From positions 31,624,619 to 31,688,618 of the forward strand of contig JASFXZ010000001.1 in NCBI GenBank assembly GCA_032209605.1: a DNA stretch of 64,000 nucleotides, read 5' to 3'. Positions within the stretch are counted from its first letter, which is position 1. The number at the start of each line of letters is the position of its first letter. Origin of the DNA: Mactromeris polynyma (lineage: Eukaryota > Mollusca > Bivalvia > Venerida > Mactridae). The notes below the pieces were generated by a model. That model was not told where the DNA came from, did no database searches, and was given only the letters and a program-made list of their open reading frames with translations. Both the position numbers and the translations under genes were made by a program. This document shows, one piece after another, positions 22,111 to 34,562 of the stretch.

Positions 22111-24648
22111 AAAGGTCAAAAGCGTAAGAACAAGGAAATCCCTTCGAAGCATAAAGAAACACAACCACGTTGCACTCTACCAATTTCAGAGAGTTACTTG
22201 ATGTCCGATCGGGACTGGGGGGGTTGTTATAAATGAGATCTTCCACATAACTGAAATGGAGACTCATATTAAGATGCTGCATATCAATTGAAGCGAGCGA
22301 TTTGAAATCTACAGAAAATAAAAAAATTAAAGCGCACGTCAGTCTTTGATATGGTAGTCACCAACACACATGGCAAGTCCAGGATGAAATGTACGTAAGA
22401 GCTATACGCTGTTTCTCATTTACATTTATAAGGACCAATTTAAATAAATGAGAAAATACCAACATTTAAAAACTAATCTTAAAACATGATTTTTTGATAC
22501 CTTAAACACCAAGTAACTTCTTCGCGAGATATCTTTTACAAATATATACATACATTTAAATTACCAGCTTGAATGTACAGTGAGCAAGAGCCAAAATCAT
22601 GTGTATGGATACCTCCGTTACTTACAACAAATACAAAATGTAGTCGATAATTCAATCATCAATCTGGAAACCAACATGATCAAAACATACTCGCCGTATA
22701 GACGTAGTAAGTGTAACATAAAATAAAATAATTGTGTGACCTTTGTTCTGTGTTGTTTATCTCATGTTTACATGGACTCTTTCCAGTGTTTGTAGATCTT
22801 GTATCAGATCAGTATCTGCAATCGTTATTACTTTGAACCAGTCTTACAGTATTACTCTTGGACGGAAACCCAATCTGTTTTTGATATGGTAACAAACCCC
22901 AGGAATCTCTACAGTTGTATGATTGTACAGTATCTGCAATAGTTATTAGTTTGAGTATCAAACCTGTCACACAGTATTAGTCTTGGACGTAAAACAAGAC
23001 ATTCTTATATCTGTTTTTGATATGGTATTATACCTTTTTGTCAAGAACAATTCAGTTCATGATAGAAATAAATCAAACATGCGCAATACCTAGGAATCTC
23101 TATAGTTGTATGATTGGTATGTCTGCACGTACCACAATCATACATAAATTCAAGCATTGTATTCTACGGTTTGTGAGGTATACATACATACCAATATGTC
23201 ACACATTCTATATATTTTAGCTCGACTATTCCATGAAATGATGTTAACTTAACACACGTGTTGCTCTGTAGTCATGTGTCGTTCCATTTTCAGGTTTTCG
23301 AGTTCGTTGATGATGCTATGATGTTTGGTTATCTTGTTCTTTGGTTCTCCTTAGTTGTACTATATGGTCGGGCTGCCCATTCCTTGCGCCCCTGTTCCTT
23401 TTTATGTTTACCCTTGCGTCTCCTCGGTGCCTGGTGTTTTCAGGACTGTTCTTTTTTCCGTGGGTCTTTGTGGGGAGGCATTGTCTTGTGTCTGTGGCGT
23501 TCCCTGTAGCAACTTATTCTCTCTCTTATCATTTCGGTTATGTTTTGTCCCCTCCTTATGCTTGTCTCCTCCTTCTTCCTAGTTCTGACTAGCATCGTCG
23601 TGATTTGTCAATCCATCTGGCTCTCCCTGCTCCAATTTTGTTTCTACGCAACTATATAATATATTATGTACCTTAAGTTCACTTTTAATAGCGTTCTTAT
23701 AAGCTTTTCGAGCCAAGAATAATTCCATTGTGTGCCGCGAATCGATTTCATTCGAAATTATGTCATGGTTTCATGAACAACCATTTTAAAACACTAACTG
23801 TACCTATTACCCGAAAATAAAGAAGTGTGTGTTAGTGTATCAGTTAGTACACATATAACTTTATCCACGGATAGGGATCTTATTTCACTTCATATTTAAC
23901 TGCTGACCTACACTTTCGGTTCAATTATTCTTTTACTCAGTTTACGTGACTACATTTTCGATATATGGTCCAAAATGTGACGTCCAGGAATTTTGGTTAC
24001 ATCTTGAAAACCTTGGTGACCAAGTTTTTAAGTTCCTTAAATACCACCGTACAACATTGGTAATTACATATGATCATAAAATGTATTTGTTTCATAAAAG
24101 GGAAGTTGAAAATTTACCAAAAATAACCTGATCTGGAATGGAAAAAGCGTTTAAAAATGAAGATGTAACAAGGACACAGAAGGTTAACTTGTAAGTTTTC
24201 AATTCCAAACCTTTCTATTGATAGAAGAAAACAGTTTGTTTCAGTTTTAAAGAGAAATGTCATGCTAAAACCATTTTAGGTATTTGAATGAATAACATAT
24301 CACCCCCTGGCACCAGAATATTGCACTACAAGTAAAGGGAAAGTGTTTGGTAAGATGTAACACATATTCTTGGACAGCATAGTTTGGATCATATATTGAT
24401 AAAAATGATGAGTTTACTCAGTGATACAAAGCTGATGGAATGTATGAGGGAAGTGACTTTCCATGTTCCAAAATGATTTGATCACATCCCACAAATTTAT
24501 AACAATACCAGCGATAACCCCGATACGAAATAACACGTACGTGAAGCTACAACAGGACAAAAACTCAATTCATTTCGTGGCGTTGAAAAGTAAAGGTATT
24601 TAAGCGGATATTCGAGCGGTTTGTGAAAGTAGCGCTCTTGTGTTCCTG
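22111..24648. other. Unit 3 spacer upstream of C1q gene 3
   Basis: Positions 22111-22625 are found only in this unit, with no recognisable gene. From 22626 (AAATACAAAATGTAGTCG) the sequence rejoins the common unit, equivalent to 3250-5260, including the pyrimidine-rich tract and the 62-codon open segment (23946-24131, open). Confidence 0.6.
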
Positions 24649-24656
24649 TATAAATA
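24649..24656 (+). promoter_or_regulatory. TATA box of C1q gene 3
   Basis: TATAAATA, 61 bp before the start codon. Confidence 0.7.
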
Positions 24657-24709
24657 ACCGTAGCAATCCAGACTTGTTTAGTTACTTACTCAGTGTTATA
24701 AGTTATAAG

Positions 24710-26142
24710 ATGTTTCACAACAAAATGTCGACTTTCGCATATGTCGTCTGCTTTCTGTTTTGTTCATGTTCGGGATTTAAACTTGAACACTCTTGTTCAA
24801 AATTTCATTATGAAGAACAAACACTCGAGAAATTAATTCGATTGCAACTGTTTGTTGACAGAACCAAGGAGGAAATGGACGTAACACAGAACAAAGTGAT
24901 GGATACGCTTTCCGAATTATCCAAGGAACGCGAAGGGATTAAGGCAGACGTGCAAGCCGCGATTGGTGAAATCAATCAAGTGAAGAGTAACGCTGAAAAT
25001 GAGATGGCAACCTTAAAGAAGCATTATTCTGATACCATCGACAGTTATGCTAAAGAAACAACAGAAACAAAGGGTACGCAGAAACCATTGTAAAGGCGTT
25101 AACCTTATATATTTATAAATAACCTTATATTTATTTTTATCTTGATCAATGACTTATTTAACCTATTATATAGCCATAATGCATACTTGTGTGTATAGAA
25201 ATGAGTTCACGGGACATAGGTGCCCCCCACTTTTATGATGTTGTTGTTTTTTCTGACAAGCAGTTTGGGTACTGTAAAAAGTGACTGGTGTACAATGGAT
25301 GTAAAAAATCATTTCTGAAGAATATTACTATCTACAACCGCTTTAATATTCAATATACATGTATCTCATATATTTGATGAAAGTCAGTGTTTTAAATTTG
25401 TTGACAAGTTCGACTAAATCAATGGCCATATTAATGATGTAACTCCCCCCCCCCCCCGAATGCAAAACTGTATATGCTATTGGCCCTATATGTCTTCTTT
25501 CACAGTGTTTAGGACATCAGGCTATTTTTCGATGTCAGGGTCGTAACTCTGCTGTCATTGGTTTAATCCTAGATGTCCTACTTCGTATACATGTATTATA
25601 CTACATAATGTTCAAATGAAGTCAAGAAATCTACTGAAAGCAAGATAGATATTAATATGATGCACTAACTCTTCCAAGTTGAATAGTTACGTGTTCTTTA
25701 ATGCCCATTCATTCTTATCTTCACAGAAACGTTAGTGACTCCAGTTGTAGCCTTCAAGAGCCATATAGTGACAGACACAGCCATGACTAATAACAAAATA
25801 ATTGTGTTTAGTACAAACCTACTAAATACTGATTGTTCCTACGACAACAAGACCGGTATATTCACAGCTCCGCTAGGTGGCGTGTACATCTTCACAGCTC
25901 AAATCTGTCTAGCCATAAAAGTGCGTTCTTACTATACAATTAACGTTGGAGGAACAGACACGAGTCATGCTCTTTTCGGCGATTATAACTATGAAGCGTG
26001 TTACACTATCGACACCATCGTGAAAGTTGCGAAAGGAACTGAGATAACTGTGCGCTGCAAGGCGGTTTGTGCCGGTAAAACCGTCTGGGAAGATCCTTAC
26101 TCCAGAAACAGTTTTTCTGGAGTTTTAATACATGACATTTAA
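24710..26142 (+). CDS. Secreted coiled-coil C1q-domain protein, copy 3
   Basis: Exons 24710-25073 and 25727-26142, phase-1 GT-AG intron of 653 bp, 259 residues. Same layout as copy 1: signal peptide, coiled coil, C1q head. It combines the AIKVR loop of copies 1 and 5 with a GDYNY patch shared with copy 4 and a CAGKTVW patch shared with copy 2. Its own changes include TSHALF, WEDPYSRNSF and the C-terminus LIHDI in place of LIQGI. The donor is followed by CAG rather than TAG, so the exon frame runs slightly past the splice site. No disruption seen. Confidence 0.92.
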
Positions 26143-27134
26143 CAACTTATAAACTGTTATCATTTACTATTCCTTTTGATACTTAATTGTAGTAGTTTTA
26201 CACAGTGTGGCAGTCAGAAGAGTGTCTAGAATTGTGCCAGTTTTGTTGTGTAATATCGGAATGTTAAATAGCTTTTTTTATTTTACGTTTGCTCATTGAA
26301 CAACGGTAACTTACTACGTAGAAGGTTTCCCCCTAGCGATTTCTAGTGATTTCACTTTTCTTACTTTATCGATACTAACTGGGACGAATATATTGGTTCC
26401 AGATAATCCTAGATAAATTCCATTGCTTATCGATAGCGCTTTCTAGTGCTTTATATTTTCTTGTTTTATCGATACTAACTTTTCAGACAATCATAGATAA
26501 ATTCAAATGCTTATCAATAAACGGTATGAGGCAATATCTTCGATACGTAGCTTCGAGTGCTTTGGAAGCGTTACATAAGTTATCAGTATCAGTTTCGTCA
26601 TAATAATAAATGCAAATACGGTCCTGACATTTATGCATATACAATTCTAGAATTTTTATTCACAATCCTACTTTATACGTAGAATCAAAGTAAAGGACGC
26701 ACCATTAGGATGGATGGTTTTATATTCGAATTGATCTTGCGATTAAGAGTAATTTTAACTTATTTGTAAGGGAAGTTGGCGACTAGCCATATTTTTTTTT
26801 CGATCAGATTGCCGAGGACCTATCCACCTGAGAACGCTAAACATACTAGTAGTCCATATTGGTGTGGCCTAAATGTATGCCACAAACGATTCTCTAGAGT
26901 GGGAGATATAGAAAAGAGTGTAACATTAAATGTTGACCCCTTTGAAAAATAACCCCGATAGTGTCAATTTTCAAGCATAAAGGGACAGGTATGTACTAGG
27001 ACTCTTACCCAAGGCCCTTAGGGTCAGTTTTCAACGATTTCTCTTTCGTGGGACACCGCCTCCGTGATCTAATTGTTTAGGTCGTTGACTTGTAATAACA
27101 AAATATATTACCACTGTACTACCTTTGTCTGATC
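26143..27134. other. 3' flank of C1q gene 3
   Basis: Contains an extra partial duplication near 26430-26500 of the motif around TTTCTAGTGATTTCACTTTT. No gene seen. Confidence 0.55.
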
Positions 27135-27206
27135 GCCCGGCTAGTTCAATTGGTAGAGCGCTAAGTTGTCATCCGACAGTTCCAAGTTCGATTCCCGGGT
27201 TGGGCA
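27135..27206 (+). mobile_element. tRNA-Lys-like SINE head, unit 3
   Basis: Same as the unit 2 copy. A box TAGTTCAATTGG and B box GTTCGATTC are intact, and the acceptor stem is paired; the anticodon arm is not a cloverleaf arm. Confidence 0.6.
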
Positions 27207-28410
27207 GATTATGTTCTTCCGTGACATTGGCTACGGTCATGCCCTCCATAAGTGGATAAGTTGTCAGTTGCTTGTGGGAGAGCATGTTTGTACTGCTCGA
27301 TAATTTTCGAAAAACTGATTTGGTCAACTGATTAAACTACTTTGGTAATGATGTCTACACCCACTGCTGTACTACATTGGTCTTTTTGTGTACGCCTATT
27401 GGACTATACGGTCACCGCTGTTCAACACTGGCCATTCTGTTACTAAAATTAGTAGAAACATTACAGACAAATTGAATTTTCTGTGTCTTAAATTTCTATT
27501 TGATATATTCATTTTTGATTGCAATATCCTAAATATGTCATCGGAGTACTTATAACTTTTGTTAAGTGTATATTGTGTTACATTTGTCATTTCTTGTATG
27601 CACTCCACTGGATTGCATTTGTCATTTTATAGTTGTACTCAACAGGATTACATTTGTCAATATGCATGTATTCTACCGGATTGCATTTGTATACACTTTT
27701 TTGTACCTGTATATGTGTGATACTTGATTGCATTTGGCATTTTATATACGCACTCTACAGGATTTCATCTGTTTTAGTGTCTTGGGGTTGAGTCCCTGTA
27801 CCCAACTGTCTCTTTAAGTGAGACAGTTGACATTTTCTTACGGAGGATCAAAGCCTTATACTGGTCATTCCCAGGATCGATGGTAATGTAAATTGTCTGA
27901 ACTGAACAGCAATATTGATTAAAACATTGTCGGGGTCAATTTTCAACGTTTAATGTTAGAACGGCATGCATACATTTTCAATCACGCAAACTCCTAGCAA
28001 CAGTTACTAGAGGCAACTGTGATTTGAGCTCGGAACACCTCGGCGATTATTAGTATAATAGATTTGCATGTATTCCGAGCTCTGCCGGATACCGTCGAGT
28101 AAGTACGATTGTTTTCTGTGCGAGTATATTGTGGTTAAGTAGAGAAACAATTAAGTGGCGCTCAACACATCCAGCTATTTATGTTACATTGTTTATTTAC
28201 GAGTTTAAACCCATGCTTTTGTTTTTTTTGCTATGAATGAAATCATATGTGTGTTGGTTGTTGTATGTGCTTGTGCAATAAATATACATACATCATCGCA
28301 GTTAGTTATTTCGTAAAAAATGTCGGAGGTATTATATCTCTGCCTGAAAACAGAAGGCTTGCGAAAGCTGCATTCTTGCAAAATCGAGTTATAATAATAC
28401 AAAACGCTTA
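27207..28410. other. Unit 3: SINE body candidate, 34-bp repeats and hairpins
   Basis: Same content as 18912-20138; the 34-bp repeat (27573-27775) has lost a copy. Octamer hairpin at 28026-28082. No gene seen. Confidence 0.6.
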
Positions 28411-28570
28411 TAGTAAAACCTCAATAATAAGACCACCCTTGGGACACTTGAAAACTGGTCTTAATATTGAGGAGGTCTTAATATTGAGGTTGAATTAAGA
28501 GCAAAACAGTGAACATGGATTTGTAAATGTCTTCTTAATTTTGAGGTGTTCTTTAATTGAGGTTTTACTG
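28411..28570. mobile_element. MITE-like element 2, unit 3 (internal deletion)
   Basis: Termini as in other units, TA-flanked, about 18 bp shorter. Confidence 0.7.
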
Positions 28571-29590
28571 TATTTCAACATTTTAAACGTTCATACAAAG
28601 TTTATAGTCACATACGTAATATGTGCGAGAAAGAAAATTACAAGTTAACACTTATATAAACCAGGACAGTAGTTATCAGTAATGGTAAAATTTCAAAATG
28701 TAACTTTTAAACACAGATAGATACAGGTTCATCCCCAAAAGATGTTTGTTTGGTATAACTCTACCTAGCAAAACATACATGTAGGTGAGTAGGTAGTTAT
28801 TTTTATAACTACATGTTTTAGTATTTATGGTCATATTAATAGTGTTAACTATTATTATGCTGCTAAGATTAATTTCCCACTGACACGTCAAAAACGTTTT
28901 TTAGAAGGGGCCATTTTTATTGGTGGGCAAGGTTTTGCCAAACAAACAATCTTTTTAAGTATGGCTTAGTAATAGCTTTCACAGACTGACGTGCTTTCCT
29001 TGAAATCAACATTACGAAATATGTGTATTTTGCCAATTAAGGTAAATTTGCAGACGTTGTTATCTTGAAAACGTGATACAATAGAATTTTTCAATTTTAG
29101 GCCAATGACAATACTATTGACTAATGTAGTTTTGTTTTTCGTTCCTAATACACAAACGAACAGACATAACTTAGCTCTGTATTACACTTTTACGACCAGG
29201 CATTGAGATATCTACTCGAGGCTTCAATTAAGTGAGTTATGCAGATCGTGGTTTCACCAGTGTATTAACGGGAGAGTATTCGTTTTTACCCATCTGAGAG
29301 CTCGTCAGTGGACCAATTCTTGTTTATTTATGTTTACCTGTGTACGTTGTGACAGCGCAGTAGGTAAACACACTTACAGATGTTATTCATTACCGTACAC
29401 ACACGGATTTTTATTTACTTATTTATTACTTAATATGTATTTATTATTTTAGGTCACATTACTATATTTATACTATTTTATTCCAGCTTTCAGTGATACA
29501 AACAATTACAATTATAAGAGGATAGTAATTAGATATACATAGTACAGTGAAAATTAATCCTAGTAAATGTCAAATACATGAAGATAAAAT
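28571..29590. other. Unit 3 right part
   Basis: Homologous to 8424-9434; nothing gene-like seen. Confidence 0.6.
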
Positions 29591-30030
29591 TTTCATTCAC
29601 ACACTCATCGACAGACACAAAATAATATTATAAATTAAAAAGCAACCATTAACTTTAATCCCTTGTGATACACGAGACCAAGGTTACGACTGACGGTCAG
29701 TTGTTAAAAGTACATTTTGTACACTAGCATTTCGTCTTGTCCGATAGTAACTGACAGACATTCAAATAAAATATTATCAATTTCAAAGCAACCATTAACT
29801 TTAAAAGCATTAAATAATAGCACAGTAAATGTCAAATTAATCAACCAATTGTGTCACGACTTACGTACATCATCAAGAGATTGTCAATTTCCGAATATCT
29901 AGATCGCTCTACTGACTGTTTTATACGCTCTGATTTAAGAACCGTCTCAAAGGAACAGCATCTCAATCAATGACGTTATGACCATGGATATGCACAGCTA
30001 ATGTGACGTCACGACGTCAGAACTATTATT
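29591..30030 (+). repeat. Direct repeat DR2, start of unit 4
   Basis: Homologous to 9435-9945. Ends with the CRE-like site at 30004-30019. Confidence 0.7.
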
Positions 30031-31196
30031 CGACTGAATCCGTCGAACGCCGGACTTGACCGAAGTTATAAACTCGGCACATTCCGTGAAAGTTCGGAAT
30101 TTTCGAACGACTAAGATTTGACATAAGGAATTATCTTGAGAGCTTAGAAACGGCTAAATGCATTCCATTCAAATTCGGAAAAAAGTACATGTATGCCTGT
30201 TTTGTAAATGCTGAACACATAAAGGCATATAAACACAGAAATGGTCACTAAATGGCCGATCTATTAGAGGAAACGTCCTTTTTAGTTTGATCGAAAGCGA
30301 CATAAAAATAGGGTATCGCCTGTCACAGTGGTTTGGCGTGTGTAAAAAAGCATACGAAGAATCACTCGTCAGGAAAAAGCTTTATCCCTTTATTATGACA
30401 AGAGACAGATATTCGGCTGAGCATAGGTTTAAAATTAAATCTGGAAAGATTCAACAATACCCATGTACAATTATAATACTAAATTTGTGTCTTTCGGCGT
30501 TTGCTCTCGAGTGGTCAAGAAATCGATCGCCATCCAAAAGCGCTTGGAATTTACTTAGGGTAACTTGTTTGCCACATATTTCAGTATTTCTTAGAAACCT
30601 CAGATGGAAACAGCATTGCATCTGTATAAGAACTTTCTATGCTGTGTTAAGAACACCATAAAGTGCAGACTAAATGCTGACTAAGTTCTTTGTAAATACA
30701 GTACTCCCATCTTTTCCTGTAAATAGCAGAATAAAGATGCAGTGGCAAGCAAATAAATGTTTCAGTCATCAGTGCTTGGCATTGTATAAGTTAACTTTAT
30801 ACTAAACGGTTATGCAATTCTTAGAAATTGTCAATCAATTCCTGGAAATACCAGAAACCACAGAATGCAAATCACACACGCTGTTAAAGAAGCATTTGGC
30901 TTCTAATACTCTTAACAGTGTGAATAAAATACTTCTGAAAAAACCAATAAGAATAATGATTCAGCGATCATTTATATACTGAAAACTCAAACTGCAGCAG
31001 CTGGACAAAACTGCTTTGTGGTCAGCAATCACTAGTAATAGCATTTCTTTAAAATGCACTTAAGACATTGAACAGTGCAGCAAGGAGTTATCATGGCTTC
31101 CATTTAAAATAAGATTCTAACAACAGCTAGGAATTCAAATATATAAAACACTTACTACCCTTGCCCAACCTCAATACTCAAGAGTAGTATTCATTT
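30031..31196. other. Unit 4 spacer before the minisatellite
   Basis: Homologous to 9946-11088. A 124-codon open frame at 30287-30661 is not preserved in units 2 and 5, so it is not called a gene. Confidence 0.6.
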
Positions 31197-34100
31197 AGGG
31201 AGTAGTGTTCAGTAAGTTGTGTTCAGTAAGTTGTGTTCAGTAAATGAGCTGTGTTCAGTAAATGAGCTGTGTTCAGTAAATGAGCTGTGTTCAGTGAGCT
31301 GTGTTCAGTAAATGAGCTGTGTTCAGTAAATGAGCTGTGTTCAGTGAGCTGTGTTCAGTGAGCTGTGTTCAGTAAATGAGCTGTGTCCAGTAAATGAGCT
31401 GTGTTCAGTAAATGAGCTGTGTCCAGTAAATGAGCTGTGTTCAGTAAATGAGCTGTGTCCAGTAAATGAGCTGTGTTCAGTAAATGAGCTGTGTTCAGTA
31501 AATGAGCTGTGTCCAGTAAATGAGCTGTGTTCAGTAAATGAGCTGTGTTCAGTAAATGAGCTGTGTTCAGTGAGCTGTGTTCAGTGAGCTGTGTTCAGTA
31601 AATGAGCTGTGTTCAGTGAGCTGTGTTCAGTGAGCTGTGTTCAGTGAGCTGTGTTCAGTGAGCTGTGTTCAGTGAGCTGTGTTCAGTGAGCTGTGTTCAG
31701 TGAGCTGTGTTCAGTGAGCTGTGTTCAGTAAATGAGCTGTGTTCAGTAAATGAGCTGTGTTCAGTAAATGAGCTGTGTTCAGTAAATGAGCTGTGTCCAG
31801 TAAATGAGCTGTGTTCAGTGAGCTGTGTTCAGTAAATGAGCTGTGTCCAGTAAATGAGCTGTGTTCAGTAAATGAGCTGTGTTCAGTAAATGAGCTGTGT
31901 TCAGTAAATGAGATGTGTTCAGTAAATGAGCTGTGTCCAGTAAATGAGATGTGTTCAGTAAATGAGCTGCGTCCAGTAAATGAGCTGTGTTCAGTAAATG
32001 AGCTGTGTTCAGTAAATGAGCTGTGTCCAGTAAATGAGCTGTGTTCAGTAAATGAGATGTGTTCAGTAAATGAGCTGTGTCCAGTAAATGAGAAGTGTTC
32101 AGTAAATGAGCTGTGTCCAGTAAATGAGCTGTGTTCAGTGAGCTGTGTTCAGTAAATGAGATGTGTTCAGTAAATGAGCTGTGTTCAGTAAATGAGATGT
32201 GTTCAGTAAATGAGCTGTGTCCAGTAAATGAGCTGTGTTCAGTAAATGAGCTGTGTTCAGTAAATGAGCTGTGTTCAGTGAGCTGTGTTCAGTGAGCTGT
32301 GTTCAGTAAATGAGCTGTGTTCAGTAAATGAGCTGTGTTCAGTAAATGAGCTGTGTTCAGTAAATGAGATGTGTTCAGTAAATGAGCTGTGTTCAGTAAA
32401 TGAGATGTGTTCAGTAAATGAGCTGTGTCCAGTAAATGAGCTGTGTTCAGTAAATGAGCTGTGTTCAGTAAATGAGCTGTGTTCAGTGAGCTGTGTTCAG
32501 TGAGCTGTGTTCAGTAAATGAGCTGTGTTCAGTAAATGAGATGTGTTCAGTAAATGAGCTGTGTCCAGTAAATGAGCTGTGTTCAGTAAATGAGCTGTGT
32601 TCAGTAAATGAGCTGTGCTCAGTGAGCTGTGTTCAGTGAGCTGTGTTCAGTGAACTGTGTTCAGTGAGCTGTGTTCAGTGAGCTGTGTTCAGTGAGCTGT
32701 GTTCAGTGAGCTGTGTTCAGTGAGTTGTGTTCAGTAAGTTGTGTTCAGTAAATGAGCTGTGTTCAGTAAATGAGCTGTGTTCAGTGAGCTGTGTTCAGTA
32801 AGTTGTGTTCAGTAAGTTTTGTTCAGTAAATGAGCTGTGTTCAGTAAATGAGCTGTGTTCAGTAAATGAGCTGTGTTCAGTAAATGAGGTGTGTTCAGTA
32901 AATGAGCTATGTCCAGTAAATGAGCTGTGTTCAGTAAATGAGCTGTGTTCAGTGAGCTGTGTTCAGTGAGCTGTGTTCAGTGAGCTGTGTTCAGTGATCT
33001 GTGTTCAGTGAGCTGTGTTCAGTGAGCTGTGTTCAGTGAGCTGTGTTCAGTGAGCTGTGTTCAGTGAGCTGTGTTCAGTGAGCTGTGTTCAGTGAGCTGT
33101 GTTCAGTGAGCTGTGTTCAGTGATCTGTGTTCAGTGAGCTGTGTTCAGTGAGCTGTGTTCAGTGAGCTGTGTTCAGTGAGCTGTGTTCAGTGAGCTGTGT
33201 TCAGTGAGCTGTGTTCAGTGAGCTGTGTTCAGTGAGCTGTGTTCAGTGAGCTATGTTCAGTGATCTGTGTTCAGTGAGCTGTGTTCAGTGAGCTGTGTTC
33301 AGTGAGCTGTGTTCAGTGAGCTGTGTTCAGTGAGCTGTGTTCAGTGAGCTGTGTTCAGTGAGCTGTGTTCAGTGAGCTGTGTTCAGTGAGCTGTGTTCAG
33401 TGAGCTGTGTTCAGTGAGCTGTGTTCAGTGAGCTGTGTTCAGTGAGCTGTGTTCAGTGAGCTGTGTTCAGTGAGCTGTGTTCAGTGAGCTGTGATCAGTA
33501 CGTGAGCTATGTTCAGTAAGAAGCGTTCAGTAAATAGTGTTCAGTAAGTAAGAAGTGTTCAGTGAGCAGTGTTCAGTAAGTAAGTAGTGTTGAGTGAGAA
33601 GTGTTCAGTAAGAAGTGTTCAGTAAGTAAGTAGAGTTCCGTGAGTAGTGTTCAGTGAATAGTGTTCATTACAGTAGTGTTCAGTTAGTGAGTTATTATCA
33701 GTGAGTAGTGCTCAGTAACGGAGAAGTGTTCAGTGAGTTGTGTTCAGTGAGTTGTGTTCAGTTAGTGAGTTGTGTCCACTGAGATGTGTTCCGTAAGTGA
33801 GTAATTTTCAGTGAGTAGTGTTCAGTGAATTATGTTCAGTCAGTGAGTAGTGTTCAGTAAGTGAGTAGTGTTCAGTGAGTGAGTAGTGCTCAATGAGTAG
33901 TGTTCAGTAAGTGAGAAGTGTTCAGTGAGCTGTGTTCAGTGATTGAGTTGTGTTCAATAAGTAGTGTTCAATGAGTAGTGTTCAGTGAGTAGTGTTCATT
34001 GAGTAGTGTTCAGTGAGTAGTGTTCAGTGAGTAGTGTTCAGTGAATTGTGTTCAAAGTAGTGTTCAATAAGTAGTGTTCAGTGAGTAGTGTTCATTGAGT

Positions 34101-34335
34101 AGTGTTCAGTGAGTAGTGTTCAGTGAATTGTGTTCAAAGTATTGTTCAATGAGTAGTGTTCAGTGAGTAGTGTTCATTGAGTAGTGTTCATTGAGTAGTG
34201 TTCAGTGAGTAGTGTTCAGTGAATTGTGTTCAAAGTATTGTTCAGTGAGTAGTGTTCAATGAGTAGTGTTCAGTGAGTTAAGTTCAGTGAGTAGTGTTCA
34301 GTTAATTGTGTTCAAAGTATTGTTCAGTGAGTTTC
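31197..34335. repeat. Minisatellite array 3, 14-bp and 18-bp (AAAT) monomers
   Basis: About 3.1 kb. The left part is mainly 18-bp GAGCTGTGTTCAGTAAAT, with GTCCAGT variants and blocks of 14-bp GAGCTGTGTTCAGT. About 32940-33490 is almost pure 14-bp. The right part is degenerate, with GTTCATTGAGTAGT units. The 18-bp blocks give spurious ELCSVN open frames. Confidence 0.95.
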
Positions 34336-34406
34336 TACGTGAAGTGAGAAACAAGAATTACAACAAATTCAGAATTGTCGATAAGAAATCTGATCCAAGA
34401 ATATTA

Positions 34407-34562
34407 CAGTGCAACCTCTATAGAGCAGCCTCTTTTGAGCAAAAACCTCTCTTCAAAAACATTATCATTTTCCCGTGGTAAAATTTATAACAATCTAAAT
34501 GTCTTTAGGACAACAACTTCTCAACAACAGACAACCTGTGTTACTCTAGAAAGGTTGCACAG
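34407..34562. mobile_element. MITE-like element 1, unit 4 (best preserved)
   Basis: 156 bp between TA (34405-34406) and TA (34563-34564). Left CAGTGCAACCTCTATAGAG; right, reverse-complemented, CTGTGCAACCTTTCTAGAG (16 of 19 match). Confidence 0.7.

Noticed and set aside
30287..30661. 124-codon ORF in the unit 4 spacer
   Set aside because: The homologous spacers at about 10170 and 43960 do not keep the frame, and no domain is recognisable.
31197..34335. CRISPR-like direct repeat array
   Set aside because: Repeats are contiguous 14/18-bp monomers with no unique spacers, in eukaryotic DNA.
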